From Medakamo hakoo (Eukaryota > Chlorophyta > Trebouxiophyceae > Coccomyxaceae): a stretch of 64,000 bases of DNA. Location of the stretch: positions 1-64,000 of the forward strand of contig CP089453.1 of the NCBI GenBank assembly GCA_026636295.1, given 5' to 3'. The first letter of the stretch is position 1, and each line of letters begins with the position of its first letter. The translations under genes and the position numbers were made by a program. Under the pieces are notes generated by a model that saw only the letters and a list, made by a program, of their open reading frames with translations, was not told the DNA's origin and ran no database searches. Positions 23,581-33,931 of this stretch are shown here, piece after piece.

Positions 23581-25234
23581 ATGGTCTTTGGCCGGTCAGG
23601 CTCCGCGACCCCACCCCGCGACGGCGTCGGCGGCGGCTCGCTCGAGGCCGCCATCGCGCGCCTGGAAGCCGTTGCCGACCGGCTGGAGGGCGTGGCTGGG
23701 GGAGGCGGTGGTCGGGCGGGCGGCGCGACGAATGCGCCCGCTGCTGCTCCTCCGCCGCCCGCCTCCTCGTCCGCGGACGCCCTGTCCGACTGGGATGCCC
23801 GCGTCGGCCCGACGATCGCCGCCCTGCTCGCCGCGGCGGACGGCATGGACAAAGAGGTGCGCGGGAGCGAGGCTCCTCGAACGCGCCGCGCCGCGCCGTG
23901 CGCGCTCGTGTCCAACGGAACGCACGACCCACCCCCGCCGCCACGCCTCCACCCACGCAACACAGGTCAAGGCCGTCACGGCCATCGCCGCCAACGCCCT
24001 TGCCGCGGAACGCGAGGTCTTGGCCACCATCGCGTCCATGCCCTCCCGCCCGGACCAAGCGGCCCTCTCCGCCCTCCTCTCCCCGATCACGGCCGCCATC
24101 GGCGACGCGGACAAGGCTGCGGGCGGGCGGCGCAACCCGGCGTTTCACCACGCCAAAGCCGTCGGCGAGCTGTTACCCGGCCTGCTCTGGCCGGCCTACA
24201 CGCCTGGCTCTGGCGCGCCTCCGCCCGCCCAGCAAGTCGACGACGCGTGGCAGGCCGCCGAGTTTTGGGGGAACAAGGCTGTCGCGGAGGTCAGCGGCTC
24301 GGCCAAGGCCGCGCATTTAGGCTGGGTGAAAGCGCTGAAAGCCGCGGCGGGGGCGGTGCGGGACCATGTGGCGGCGACGGCGGCGGCGGGGCCGGCCTGG
24401 GGTGCCGGTGGAGGCGGCGGCGGCGGCAGCGGTCGCCCGGCCCCCGCCCGCGGCGGGCCGCCCCCACCCCCACCCCCCATGCCGGCCGGCGGCCCTGGCT
24501 GCCTGGCCCGCGACGCCGCCGCCGCGCCTGCTGCTGCTAAACCCGCCGGCGGCATGGCCGCCGTCCTGGCCGCCATCAAGCGCGGCGACGGCGGCAGCGG
24601 CGGCCTGCGCAAGGTCGACCGCAAGGCGGCGGCCGCGGCCGCGGCCGCCGCGCCCATCCCGGCCGCGCCCGCCCGCGCGGCCGGCGCCGCTGCCACGGCC
24701 GCCGCCGCAGCCGTGCCGCGCGGCCCACCCCGCACGGTCCTGGAACCCGGCGGCCGCAAGTGGACCGTCGAAAACTACGTGAGCGCCCCCGGCGCGTCCG
24801 ACCCGGTCGTCGTCACGCTGTCCGACGCGACGCCGTCCCAGGCTGTCTCCATCAGCGCCTGCGCCGGCGTCACCGTCGACATCCCGGGCAAGGTCAATGC
24901 CGTGTGCATTGACGGGTGCGACCGCCTGGGCGTGCGCTTGAGCGACGTCGTCGCGTCCGTCGAGCTCGTCAACGGGCGGAAGGTGGGGGTGGAGGTGACG
25001 GGCGTCGCGCCGACCATCGCGGTCGACGGCTGCGTGGGCGTCACCCTTTACCTGTCCGCCAAGGGGGCGGCGTGCACCGACGTGACGACGGCGCAAGCGT
25101 CTGAAGTCAACATCGTGCTGCCGGCGCCTAACGACGCCGCCGACCCGGTGGAACTGGCCGTCCCCGAACAGTTTGTGAGCCGGGTGGTGAAGGGCAAGCT
25201 GGTCACGGAGCCCGTCGCGCACAGCGGGGCGTGA
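23581..25234 (+). CDS. CAP1: Adenylyl cyclase-associated protein (CAP/Srv2), actin regulator
   Basis: CAP recycles ADP-actin from cofilin and promotes nucleotide exchange. Exons are 23581-23856 and 23966-25234 (514 residues, phase 0). The N-terminal helical-bundle domain (about 60-250) starts LSDWDARVGPTIAALLAAA and includes LLPGLLWPAYTP and AAEFWGNKAVAEV. A Gly/Pro-rich linker with poly-Pro (PPPPPPMPAGG) follows. The C-terminal CARP/beta-helix domain runs from about 354 (KWTVENY) through AVCIDGCDRLGVRLSDVVAS, VDGCVGVTLYLS and TTAQASEVNIVLP. It lies five kb from an actin gene. Length and order match the family. Confidence 0.94.
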
Positions 25235-25524
25235 GAGGGAGGGAGCAGAGGAGCGGGCGGGCGGATGGGAGAGGTGACACAAGGGCATACAGGGGACCTG
25301 TGGCCGAGGCCGAGGCCTGAGTAAGAGGTGCGGCAACCCCCCGACTTTCGTGAAAGAAGAGGCGGCGGGCGGCCAAGGTTGGTCCGCTCAGTACGAGCGA
25401 CGGGCGCGAAATGGAAAAAGAAAAAAAAAACTCGGTACGACTGCACGCACACCGCACACACCCCTCGCCCACACACTGATGACTCTGCTTGCCTCTCTCT
25501 CCCTCTCCCTCTCTCTTCATCTTC

Positions 25525-26792
25525 TCAGTCTTCCATGGGCGCGGCCGGCGGCGGCGGCGCGTCGCCACCGGCACCATCCCCGCCACCCCCGCCATCCCCA
25601 CCATCACCCCCTCCATCCCCACCGCCGCCGCCTTCCTCCTCCGCCACCGCCGCCAGGTAGGGAGCCAGGTCCTCGCCTTCCAACAGGGTGAATGGAAAGT
25701 CGGCACCCACGACGGCGACCGTGCAGTTGTCGCCCGTCAGGCCGGACTCGCCATCCGCGACGGCCGCGGACAGCGCGCGCAGGCCGTGGGCGACGAGCGC
25801 GTCCAGGCCCGCCTCGCCGAACGTCTCAAAGTGACGCTCCAAATAGGTGCGGGACGCTTGCGACCGCGCGCCGATGGCGGTAGCGATGTAGGCGTGGGCC
25901 GTGCCCGACGGGCACAGGTAGTGCAGGGACGGGCCCGCGGCCGGGTGGCCGCCGGCGACCAGCAGCCCCACGCCGTGCGGTCGCTTCCACGACCGCTGCG
26001 TCGCGGCCTGCGCCCGGTCGGCCAGCGTGCGGACCAGGCGGGCGGGGGGCAGGGGCGCGTCGTACACGTACCGGTGGGAGAGGCAGGCCGCGCGCATGGA
26101 GCGGAGCAGCGCCCGGCCGTCGGAGATGAGGCCCGACACCGCGATGCCCAGGTGGTCGTCCACTTTGAAGGCCTTGCGCTGGTGGGAGGCCAGCTCGTTG
26201 GGCGAGCGTTTCAGGGCGGCGAGGACGACGTGCGTTTTGGACTGGAGGTGTTGGGGTGGGGCGGGGGTGGGATGTGGAGGTCGAGAGGGCGCGCGAGGCG
26301 GTCGACGAGTGGGCGGCACGCACGCGCCCCCTCCCATCCCAGCACCACACACCTTGAGGCCGACGACCGCGGAGCCCTGCTTGACGGCCTCCATGGCGTA
26401 CTCGATCTGGAAGTGGACGGGTGGGAAGGGCGGAGAGAGGGGGGTTGAGCGGCGCGCGTCCCTGGTTTTTTCAATGCGTCGGGAGCCTGGCTTTCGACCG
26501 CGCCCAGCCCCGCAGTCCGGCACCCACGACCACCCAACCTCACCTGGTGGATGCGGCCCTGCGGGCTCCACGTCACGACGTCCGTGTCATACTGTTGAGG
26601 TGGCGGAGTGGGGAAGCGGTTAGAGTCTTTTCGCAGGTGGGCATCGACACAGCGCAGCGAGATCGACAGCGCGGCATTTTTGGGCGCGGCGAACGGAGGC
26701 CCTACGCCTTCCTCGCCACCCTTCAAGGGCCTAGAGCGAGAGGACAGGCTTGTGCGCGCAAGTGGCGGCGTGCGCACCTGGTTGCGGAACAT
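25525..26792 (-). CDS. PSMA1: 20S proteasome subunit alpha type-1 (alpha-6)
   Basis: This is a non-catalytic outer-ring subunit of the 20S core. Exons are 26792-26778 (only 15 nt, MFRNQ), 26591-26544, 26406-26353 and 26241-25525, all phase 0, giving 277 residues. The N-terminus reads [20 protein letters not shown], diagnostic of PSMA1, then QIEYAMEAVKQGSAVVGLK and SKTHVVLAALKRS. RPHGVGLLVAGG and ATAIGARSQASRTYLERHFE confirm the alpha-1 branch. The C-terminal tail is Glu/Gly/Asp-rich and low in complexity. The Ile at the usual Val of QVEYA is conservative. The four exons include three short ones, so the start could not be found from one open frame. Confidence 0.95.
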
Positions 26793-26891
26793 GGCGCGGG
26801 GCGCGCGTTTTTCCTTCAAGAGCGCGCCTTGGAAAAAAGAAACACCACTCTGGCAGGCCTGGCACCAACCTGCTCCTCCCATCATCCGTGT

Positions 26892-28160
26892 CTACATGGC
26901 CTCCTCCGCCGGCTCCCTCCTCGCCGCCAGCGCCGCCCAGGCCGCCGCGTCACACCACCCGGCCTCGTCATCACAGGTACTCGCGGCCTCGCCCTCCAAG
27001 CACGCCTGCGCCTGCGCGTCCCCACCCTCAGCCAGGTCGACCAGCTGGGCCGCCCCTCCTCCAGGGACCGCGACGGCCTGCCAGGCCCGCGCCGCCACGT
27101 CCGCCCGCGGGTCGTACCCCCGCCGGACGGCGGTGCCCGCCCAGGGCCCGGACGCGAAACGGTACGTCAGCCGGGCCAGGGCGGGGGCGAGCGACGCGCT
27201 GAGGCCGGACGCGCCGGCGGCGGGCACGGCGCCGTGCAGGGCGCCCGCCACCGCCGCCCCCAGCGCGCCGGGCGCCCACACAGGCCGGGCCTCGAAGGCA
27301 GCCAACAGCGCGCTCACCAGGGCGACCGGGTCGCCGGCGCCGCCGGGACCGCCGCCGCCGCCGCCACCGCTCACCACCGCGGCGACCAGGCCGGGGGCGC
27401 CGCCTTCCGCTGGGCGCGGCACGACCGCCGCGTGCGGCGCGATGGCGGGGGGCGCTGGCCCGGGAACCGACCACGGCGGGGGTGCAGGCACCCCAAACAC
27501 CGCCCCGGGCGCCAGCGCCGGCACGTCCGTCCGGCAGAAAGACGGCGGCACGGCGAGCAACGGCTCACCCGGCAGCGGCCCGAGCGAGCCCCCGCCCCGC
27601 CCCGCCTGCTCCACGGCCGGCCGCCCGTCCCAGGCCGCGTACTGGACGTCCGCCAAACCCGGAAAATGGTGGGACGTGGTGACGCCCGCGACGGCGGTGA
27701 TGGACGGCGCGGCGGACGGGTCGCCGGCCGGCCGGGCGACGCGCACCAACACGCCCGCGCACTTGTCCCGCCGCGCTGAAAACAGGGGGTGGCCCAGCGG
27801 GTCGGCGACGCCGTCGGGCGCGCAGGGCGGGCGTAAGCGGGCGGTGATGTAGCGTGGTCCTGGGTGGGAGGCGCCCGGCGCGGCGGCTGTGGCGGCCGGT
27901 GCGAGGGACTGCCGCGCGCGGGGTGGGGGTGGGTGGATGGGCGTGAGGGGACGGGAGGGGTCGAGGCCCGCGCCGGCTCCTCCCGCTCCATTCCTCACCT
28001 CTGGCCCGCCCAACACGGCCAGCGCGACGGCCGGGTTGCGGACGTAGCCCGGGAATTCGATCAAGAGGGCGGGCGCGGGCGGCGGGTAGGTGAAGGTCAG
28101 GGCGGCCAGGCGTGGCGGCGGGCGCGGCGTGCCAGGTTCGTCGCCGCCGTGGTCCGACAT
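26892..28160 (-). CDS. GTF3C5: TFIIIC subunit 5 (tau95/GTF3C5)-like
   Basis: TFIIIC recognises the A/B boxes of tRNA genes and recruits TFIIIB and RNA polymerase III. The N-terminal triple-barrel region of tau95 is visible: LLIEFPGYVRNPAVALAVLG, then RYITARLRP, a ladder with DPLGHPLFSARR, GVLVRVARP, and AVAGVTTSHHFPGLADVQY. The C-terminal DNA-binding part has FEARPVWAPGAL and a YRFASGPWAGTAVRRGYDPR block, which matches the family's GPW...GYDPR motif. The frame is open for 422 codons. A 90-nt intron at 27998-27909 (GTGAGG to GGCAG) in phase 0 would remove an unconserved Pro-rich insert and leave 392 residues. Family proteins are usually about 500-650 residues, so this one is compact. It is quite diverged, so the call is family-level. 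Confidence 0.78.
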   Translation of the reverse strand: MSDHGGDEPGTPRPPPRLAALTFTYPPPAPALLIEFPGYVRNPAVALAVLGGPEVRNGAGGAGAGLDPSRPLTPIHPPPPRARQSLAPAATAAAPGASHPGPRYITARLRPPCAPDGVADPLGHPLFSARRDKCAGVLVRVARPAGDPSAAPSITAVAGVTTSHHFPGLADVQYAAWDGRPAVEQAGRGGGSLGPLPGEPLLAVPPSFCRTDVPALAPGAVFGVPAPPPWSVPGPAPPAIAPHAAVVPRPAEGGAPGLVAAVVSGGGGGGGPGGAGDPVALVSALLAAFEARPVWAPGALGAAVAGALHGAVPAAGASGLSASLAPALARLTYRFASGPWAGTAVRRGYDPRADVAARAWQAVAVPGGGAAQLVDLAEGGDAQAQACLEGEAASTCDDEAGWCDAAAWAALAARREPAEEAM

Positions 28161-28406
28161 CCCTTTCTCAGCGTCGCCCGCGGCCGGCAGGCCGTCGAAT
28201 CAAGGCTTCCGCGACAGTCCGCTGGGTGTCCCAATGTGTGACCTTGTGGCTGTGCGCAGGCGTGGGAAGTCTGGCCGGCCCGTTTGCCCGCGAGTCGCCC
28301 CCCCAGCCGGCCCGTCGCTGGCCGCGCCGGTGAATGGGAGCTGTGCGAGCCGAGGGGCACGCACGCTCCCCCCTCCCCCTCCCTCCCTTGCCGCACTCCC
28401 GCGTTT
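28161..28406. promoter_or_regulatory. Divergent promoter between TFIIIC5-like and microprotein genes
   Basis: These 246 bp separate two start codons on opposite strands. I find no obvious TATA box or repeat in it. Confidence 0.4.
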
Positions 28407-29069
28407 ATGTCCCTGTTCGCCACCCGCCTGACCTCCTTCCTCGCCGGTGCCGGTCTCGCCAGCGGCTTCGCCCTCTACCAGCTTCGCACCGACCTGTGGG
28501 AGAGCCACCGCGTTCTTTCGCAGCAGGTGAGGCGGGCGGGGAGGCTGGGCGGAAGGCGCAATGCAGGGGGGAGCGCGCGCGCGCGCTGTCCGCCCCGCGC
28601 TGGGCGGGCCATCCCGGGGGCGCGCCCGTCCGCACGCACGCCGGCCGTGTGTGTGTTGCTTCAGGCACGACCCTGACGTGGCCGTCCGCATTGCTTGGGC
28701 GCCGCAAAAACGGGCGGGCGAGCGCGACCGCTGCAAAGCGCGCGCCGAAAAAGCAAACGGCTCTCTCCGCCCGCGCGCTTTTCCGCCTCGCCGCCCGGCG
28801 TGCGCCGCCGCCCGCCCGCCCTCCTCTCACGCCTGGCGTGTGGATAATGGACCGGGCTGTCTGCCAGACGGGCGCCAGCCCTCTCCCAGGGCGGGCGGTC
28901 GCGGTCGCAAGCCGCTTTTCCTCTGCTCTGCGTCGCCCTGTTTTTTTGTCGCTCAACCTCTCTCCCCTCCCCCCACTCCCAACCCCAGACCGAGTCCGCC
29001 GACGCCGCCCTCAAGCAGCGCGTCTCCGACTTAGAAGCAGCCGTCCTGCGCCTGCAAGAAGCCAAGTAA
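28407..29069 (+). CDS. 66-residue single-pass membrane microprotein with coiled-coil tail
   Basis: Exons are 28407-28526 and 28989-29069, joined in phase 0 (CAG|GTGAGG to CCCCAG|ACC). The protein starts MSLFATRLTSFLAGAGLASG, a hydrophobic Gly-rich helix at about 6-24, then YQLRTDLWESHRVLSQQ, and ends in a charged heptad-patterned helix (LKQRVSDLEAAVLRLQEAK). It resembles small uncharacterised plant/algal proteins of the same plan (short membrane helix, then coiled coil), possibly mitochondrial. I cannot name a family. Neither exon alone would be called as a gene. The evidence is the phase match, canonical splice sites and sensible protein. Its stop is 117 bp before the actin start codon. Confidence 0.68.
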
Positions 29070-30532
<1,463 letters not shown>

Positions 30533-31372
30533 GCTGGCTGGGCGGCTGGCTGGCTGTGTGCGCACGGGTGAGTGGGCTTAAGATCAAAGAAAAGAGAGTG
30601 TGTGTGTGTGTGTGTGTGTGCAGGGAGCGCGTGCGTGTGTGTGTCCCCCGCGTCCGTGCTCGAGCGGCCGGGGGAGGGGGAGAGAGACGTGGTTTTTTCC
30701 TTCTGCGAGCTGTGTGTGTGCGTGTGTTTTCTGGGGGTGGGTCGGCGCGCCCGCCTCACCCGCTCCCCCGCCCGGTCGTCGGACCGGTGCGCGCGAGCGA
30801 GTGGGAGGGCTGCCCGTCACGTGTGAGTGTGTAAAAGCGTCGCGTGCCTTTGCCGGCGTCCTCGGCTGCTTTTTTTTTTCATTCACGGGCGGCCCCCAGG
30901 TTGGGCGGCGCGCGCGCTGCACTCGCTTTTTTCCGCGCTGCTGCTGGTGAGTGGTGCTGACGCGTCGCCCGGCGCCGCCTCGCCCGCGACTCGCTCACGC
31001 CCGCGCCCACCCCTTCGCGGAGGCCGTGCACGCACGCACACTCCGGCATTGCGCATTGGGCGCGTCGGCCTCGTGCCTTTCGGCGCGCCTTTTGTGAAGC
31101 GTCCCTGCGCCTCGCGCCGTCGCTGCATCGGCCACCGCTGCTTCCTCGCCGCCGGGCGCCCCGCGCCCGCTCTCTACGCCCGCCACCCAATCCCCGGGCG
31201 GACAGGCGCGCACGTGTGCGCATCGCCGGGCGCGCTGAGCGTGCGACACAGCGCCCGCCTTTCGCCCGCGCGCGCGTGAGAAAGGGGCACGCGGCCGAGC
31301 AGGCGCCCCGCGCGCCTCTTCGGACACCTCCCACCACCACCACCCCACACCCCTTCGTGCGGTCTCTGTCTC
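30533..31372. other. Intergenic region with TG tracts
   Basis: This 840-bp stretch follows actin and precedes the MATE gene. It holds the actin 3' UTR with a (TG)n run at about 30598-30620 and further TG-rich DNA to about 30730, then a T10 run near 30870. No gene could be supported in it. Confidence 0.6.
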
Positions 31373-33121
31373 ATGGTGGCCGCGGCCGTCCGTGCGGCGG
31401 CGCCCGCCCCGCACCGCCTGTCCCGCCAAGCCGGCCCACGGCCCGTCTTACGCCCAGGCCTGGCCGGGCGCCGGTCGTCCAGCTCCAGCGGGGGCGGCGC
31501 TCCGCCGTCCGCGGTCCGCGCGCCGCGCCGGCCGTCCTCCGCGCCCGACGACCGCCCGCGCGCCGACCGCCCGCCGCCCGCCGACCCGGAGCCGCTCGTC
31601 GTCGCCGCGTCCGTGCCGGCGGACCCCGCCCGTCCCTCCTCCCTGGACGCGGAGATTGCCCGCCTGCTCCTCCCCGCCCTGGCCGCCGTCTTCCTGGAGC
31701 CGGCCATGCAGGTCGTCGACACCGCCCTCGTCGGCGGCCGCCTCGGCACGGCCGCGCTCGCCGCGCTCGGCCTGTCCAACCTCGTCTACTTTTTCGCGAC
31801 CGTCCTGTTTTCCTTCCTGCTGGTCGTCACGACGCCGGCCGTCGCCGCCGCGGAAGCGCGCGGCGACCGGGCGGAGGCGTCGGCCGCCACCGCCCGCGGC
31901 CTGTGGGTGGCGGTCGCGTGCGGGTGCGCCGTCGCGGCCGGCCTGTGGGTCGCCGCCCCCCACCTGCTGGCCGCCCTGGCGCCCGGCCCGGACGTCGCGG
32001 CCGCCGCCGCCCCCCACCTCCGCGCCCGCGCCCTGGCCGCGCCCGCCACGCTCGCGCTGTTCGTGGCCAACGGCGCGTTCCGCGGGCACGCCGACACGGC
32101 CACGCCCCTGGCGGCGGGCGCCGCCCAAAACGGCGTCCACCTCGCGCTCGACGTCGCGCTCCTGACCCGCCCGGCCGCCGCCCTGCCCTGGGCCGCCGGC
32201 GCCGCCGCCGCGGGCGCCTTTGTCGGTGCGGCCACCATGGTCGGCTCGCTGCTGGCCCGGGGCCTGCTCCGCCCCGCCGACCTGGCCCGCCCGCCCTCCC
32301 TGGCCGCCGCGTTTGAGCTGCTCAAACCCGGCGCGCCGCTGGCCGCGTGCGTCGGCGCGGTCGCGGCCGCGGTCTTGGGCGCCGCCAACGCCGCGTCCGC
32401 GCTGGGCGCCGCCGCGCTCGCCGCCCACACCGTCATCAAGCAGGTCGTCGACTTTGCCCTGGCCGTGTTTGGGACGTTCTCCACCGTCAGCCAGACCATG
32501 GTTGCGGCCGCCTTGGGAGCGGTGAGTTGTTTTGGGACAGTTTTTTTTTTTTTGCTTTGCTTCCCCCCCGCAAGCTTTTTGCCTGTGCGCCTCCGCGCAC
32601 GCACACACACACGCTCCACCCCCTCCTCCCCACACAAACAGGACGACCGCCCGCGCGCCCGGGCCACGCTTGTCCGCCTGCTCCAACTCGGCGGCGGGCT
32701 GGGCACGGTCGTGGCCGCCGCCGTCCTGGCCGGGTCGCGCGCGCTGCCCGGCGCGTTCACGGCCGACCCGGCCGTCGCCGCGGCCGCCGCGGCCGTCCTG
32801 CCCGTCGTCGCCGGCCTCATGCCGCTGGCCCCCTGCGGGTCCGCCATGGAAGGCGCGCTGTTGGGCTCCATGCGCGTCGTCTGGGTCGGCGGCCGCACCG
32901 TCGGCGCGTGCCTCGTCTCCCTGGCTGTCCTGGCGGTCAACGCGCGGTGCGGCGGCGGCCTGGTCGGCGTGTGGGTCGCGTCCGCGGCGCTGCTGTTTGT
33001 CAACGCGGCCGCGGACGCGTGGCTGCTATCGTCGCCGTCGCGCTCGCCCGTCCTGTCTCCAGAGGGCGAGGCGGGCGGGCCTGCCGCTGCTGGCGCGGCC
33101 GACGTGAAAAAGGGCGAGTGA
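31373..33121 (+). CDS. MATE-family multidrug/organic-ion antiporter, probably plastid envelope
   Basis: Exons are 31373-32521 and 32642-33121 (542 residues). The intron is phase 0 with GTGAGT, a T13 tract and an AAACAG acceptor. An 85-residue Arg/Ser/Pro-rich leader looks like a transit peptide. The first membrane helix carries the MATE hallmark LLPALAAVFLEPAMQVVDTALVG, followed by GTAALAALGLSNLVYFFATV. FVANGAFRGHADTATPLAAG marks the loop before helix 6. About 12 helices are visible in two halves. The closest groups are plastid or EDS5/DinF-like MATEs. The 120-nt intron is also stop-free in frame, so retention would add 40 residues between helices. Confidence 0.9.
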   Translation: MVAAAVRAAAPAPHRLSRQAGPRPVLRPGLAGRRSSSSSGGGAPPSAVRAPRRPSSAPDDRPRADRPPPADPEPLVVAASVPADPARPSSLDAEIARLLLPALAAVFLEPAMQVVDTALVGGRLGTAALAALGLSNLVYFFATVLFSFLLVVTTPAVAAAEARGDRAEASAATARGLWVAVACGCAVAAGLWVAAPHLLAALAPGPDVAAAAAPHLRARALAAPATLALFVANGAFRGHADTATPLAAGAAQNGVHLALDVALLTRPAAALPWAAGAAAAGAFVGAATMVGSLLARGLLRPADLARPPSLAAAFELLKPGAPLAACVGAVAAAVLGAANAASALGAAALAAHTVIKQVVDFALAVFGTFSTVSQTMVAAALGAVSCFGTVFFFLLCFPPASFLPVRLRARTHTRSTPSSPHKQDDRPRARATLVRLLQLGGGLGTVVAAAVLAGSRALPGAFTADPAVAAAAAAVLPVVAGLMPLAPCGSAMEGALLGSMRVVWVGGRTVGACLVSLAVLAVNARCGGGLVGVWVASAALLFVNAAADAWLLSSPSRSPVLSPEGEAGGPAAAGAADVKKGE

Positions 33122-33420
33122 GATGGGCGGCGTGGGGGGGGGGCACTGCCCCCCGACCCGGGCTGCGCCGGTGTTTCTGATCGGTTTGAGAGATGAAATG
33201 AGTCCCGCTGAGAATCCTTCTGAAGAATTTGTCCCCGTCCTTTTGTCGTGTGAGAGCTTGTGGGGTGTGTGGAAGAGTGAGCGCGCGCTTCTGGAGGCGG
33301 GCCCGTGAGCGGTAATCGAAAACAAACAAGTAGAGAGCAAGATGCAAGACGAAGAAAGGCCCCAGACCCATCTTTTGTCGGGGCCGGACGCCACGACCAA
33401 AAAAAAAAAAAAACACGTCC

Positions 33421-33828
33421 ATGCCGTGCGCCGACCTCCTGGCCGAAGCCGCGACCGCCCTTGACGAAGCGCTGGCTGCGGTGAGCACCAGCCAAACGGC
33501 AGCACTGGCTGCGGTGGACGGGCTCCTGGCGGGTGAGCGCCCGGCGAGCAGGCGAGAGAGGGCATGCGGGCTCGCCGGCGCGTTGGCTGCTCAACCTCCC
33601 GCCCCCCCCCCACCACCACCACCAGAACTCGCCGCTGCGGAAGAAGCCGCCCCACCGTCATCTACCACCGCCACCCTGTCAAAGTTAACAGCCTGCGCGG
33701 CCGACCTGCACAAGCGTCTCACTGCCGCGACTGGGCGCCTGGGCGGGGTCGAAGGCCGGCTGGCCAAGGTGCGGTCCTGCCTGGACGGCCACGCATCGCG
33801 GGCGAGGGGTGTGGCCAGCGACGGGTAG
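33421..33828 (+). CDS. Small coiled-coil protein, function unknown
   Basis: The frame is 135 codons from the ATG at 33421. A probable 93-nt intron (33533-33625, GTGAGC to CACCAG) removes an Arg/Pro-rich insert and leaves about 104 residues of nearly continuous helix (LLAEAATALDEALAAVST, then LAAVDGLLAELAAAEEAAP, then LTACAADLHKRLTAATGRL and RLAKVRSCLDGHAS). The size and heptad pattern resemble small subunits of tethering or kinetochore complexes, but no family signature is present, so no function is assigned. It lies 104 bp from the converging 3' end of NOC1. Confidence 0.5.
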   Translation: MPCADLLAEAATALDEALAAVSTSQTAALAAVDGLLAGERPASRRERACGLAGALAAQPPAPPPPPPPELAAAEEAAPPSSTTATLSKLTACAADLHKRLTAATGRLGGVEGRLAKVRSCLDGHASRARGVASDG

Positions 33829-33931
33829 AGACGGAGGCGCGCGCGCGTGTGTGCAGGATATGTAGAATATGTAGAACGCACGTTGTGTTCGCGCGGGTAG
33901 GCTACAGAGACAAGTGCTGCTTTTGTTGTTT

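Noticed and set aside
26592-26680. tRNA-like segment in proteasome intron 1 (GGCGGAGTGGGGAAGCGGTTAGAG)
   Set aside because: It resembles a D-arm start, but no anticodon stem, T-loop (GTTCGA) or acceptor pairing could be built.
33170-33240. Possible box C/D RNA after the MATE gene (AGATGA then CTGA)
   Set aside because: The boxes are only 20-30 nt apart and have no flanking terminal stem.
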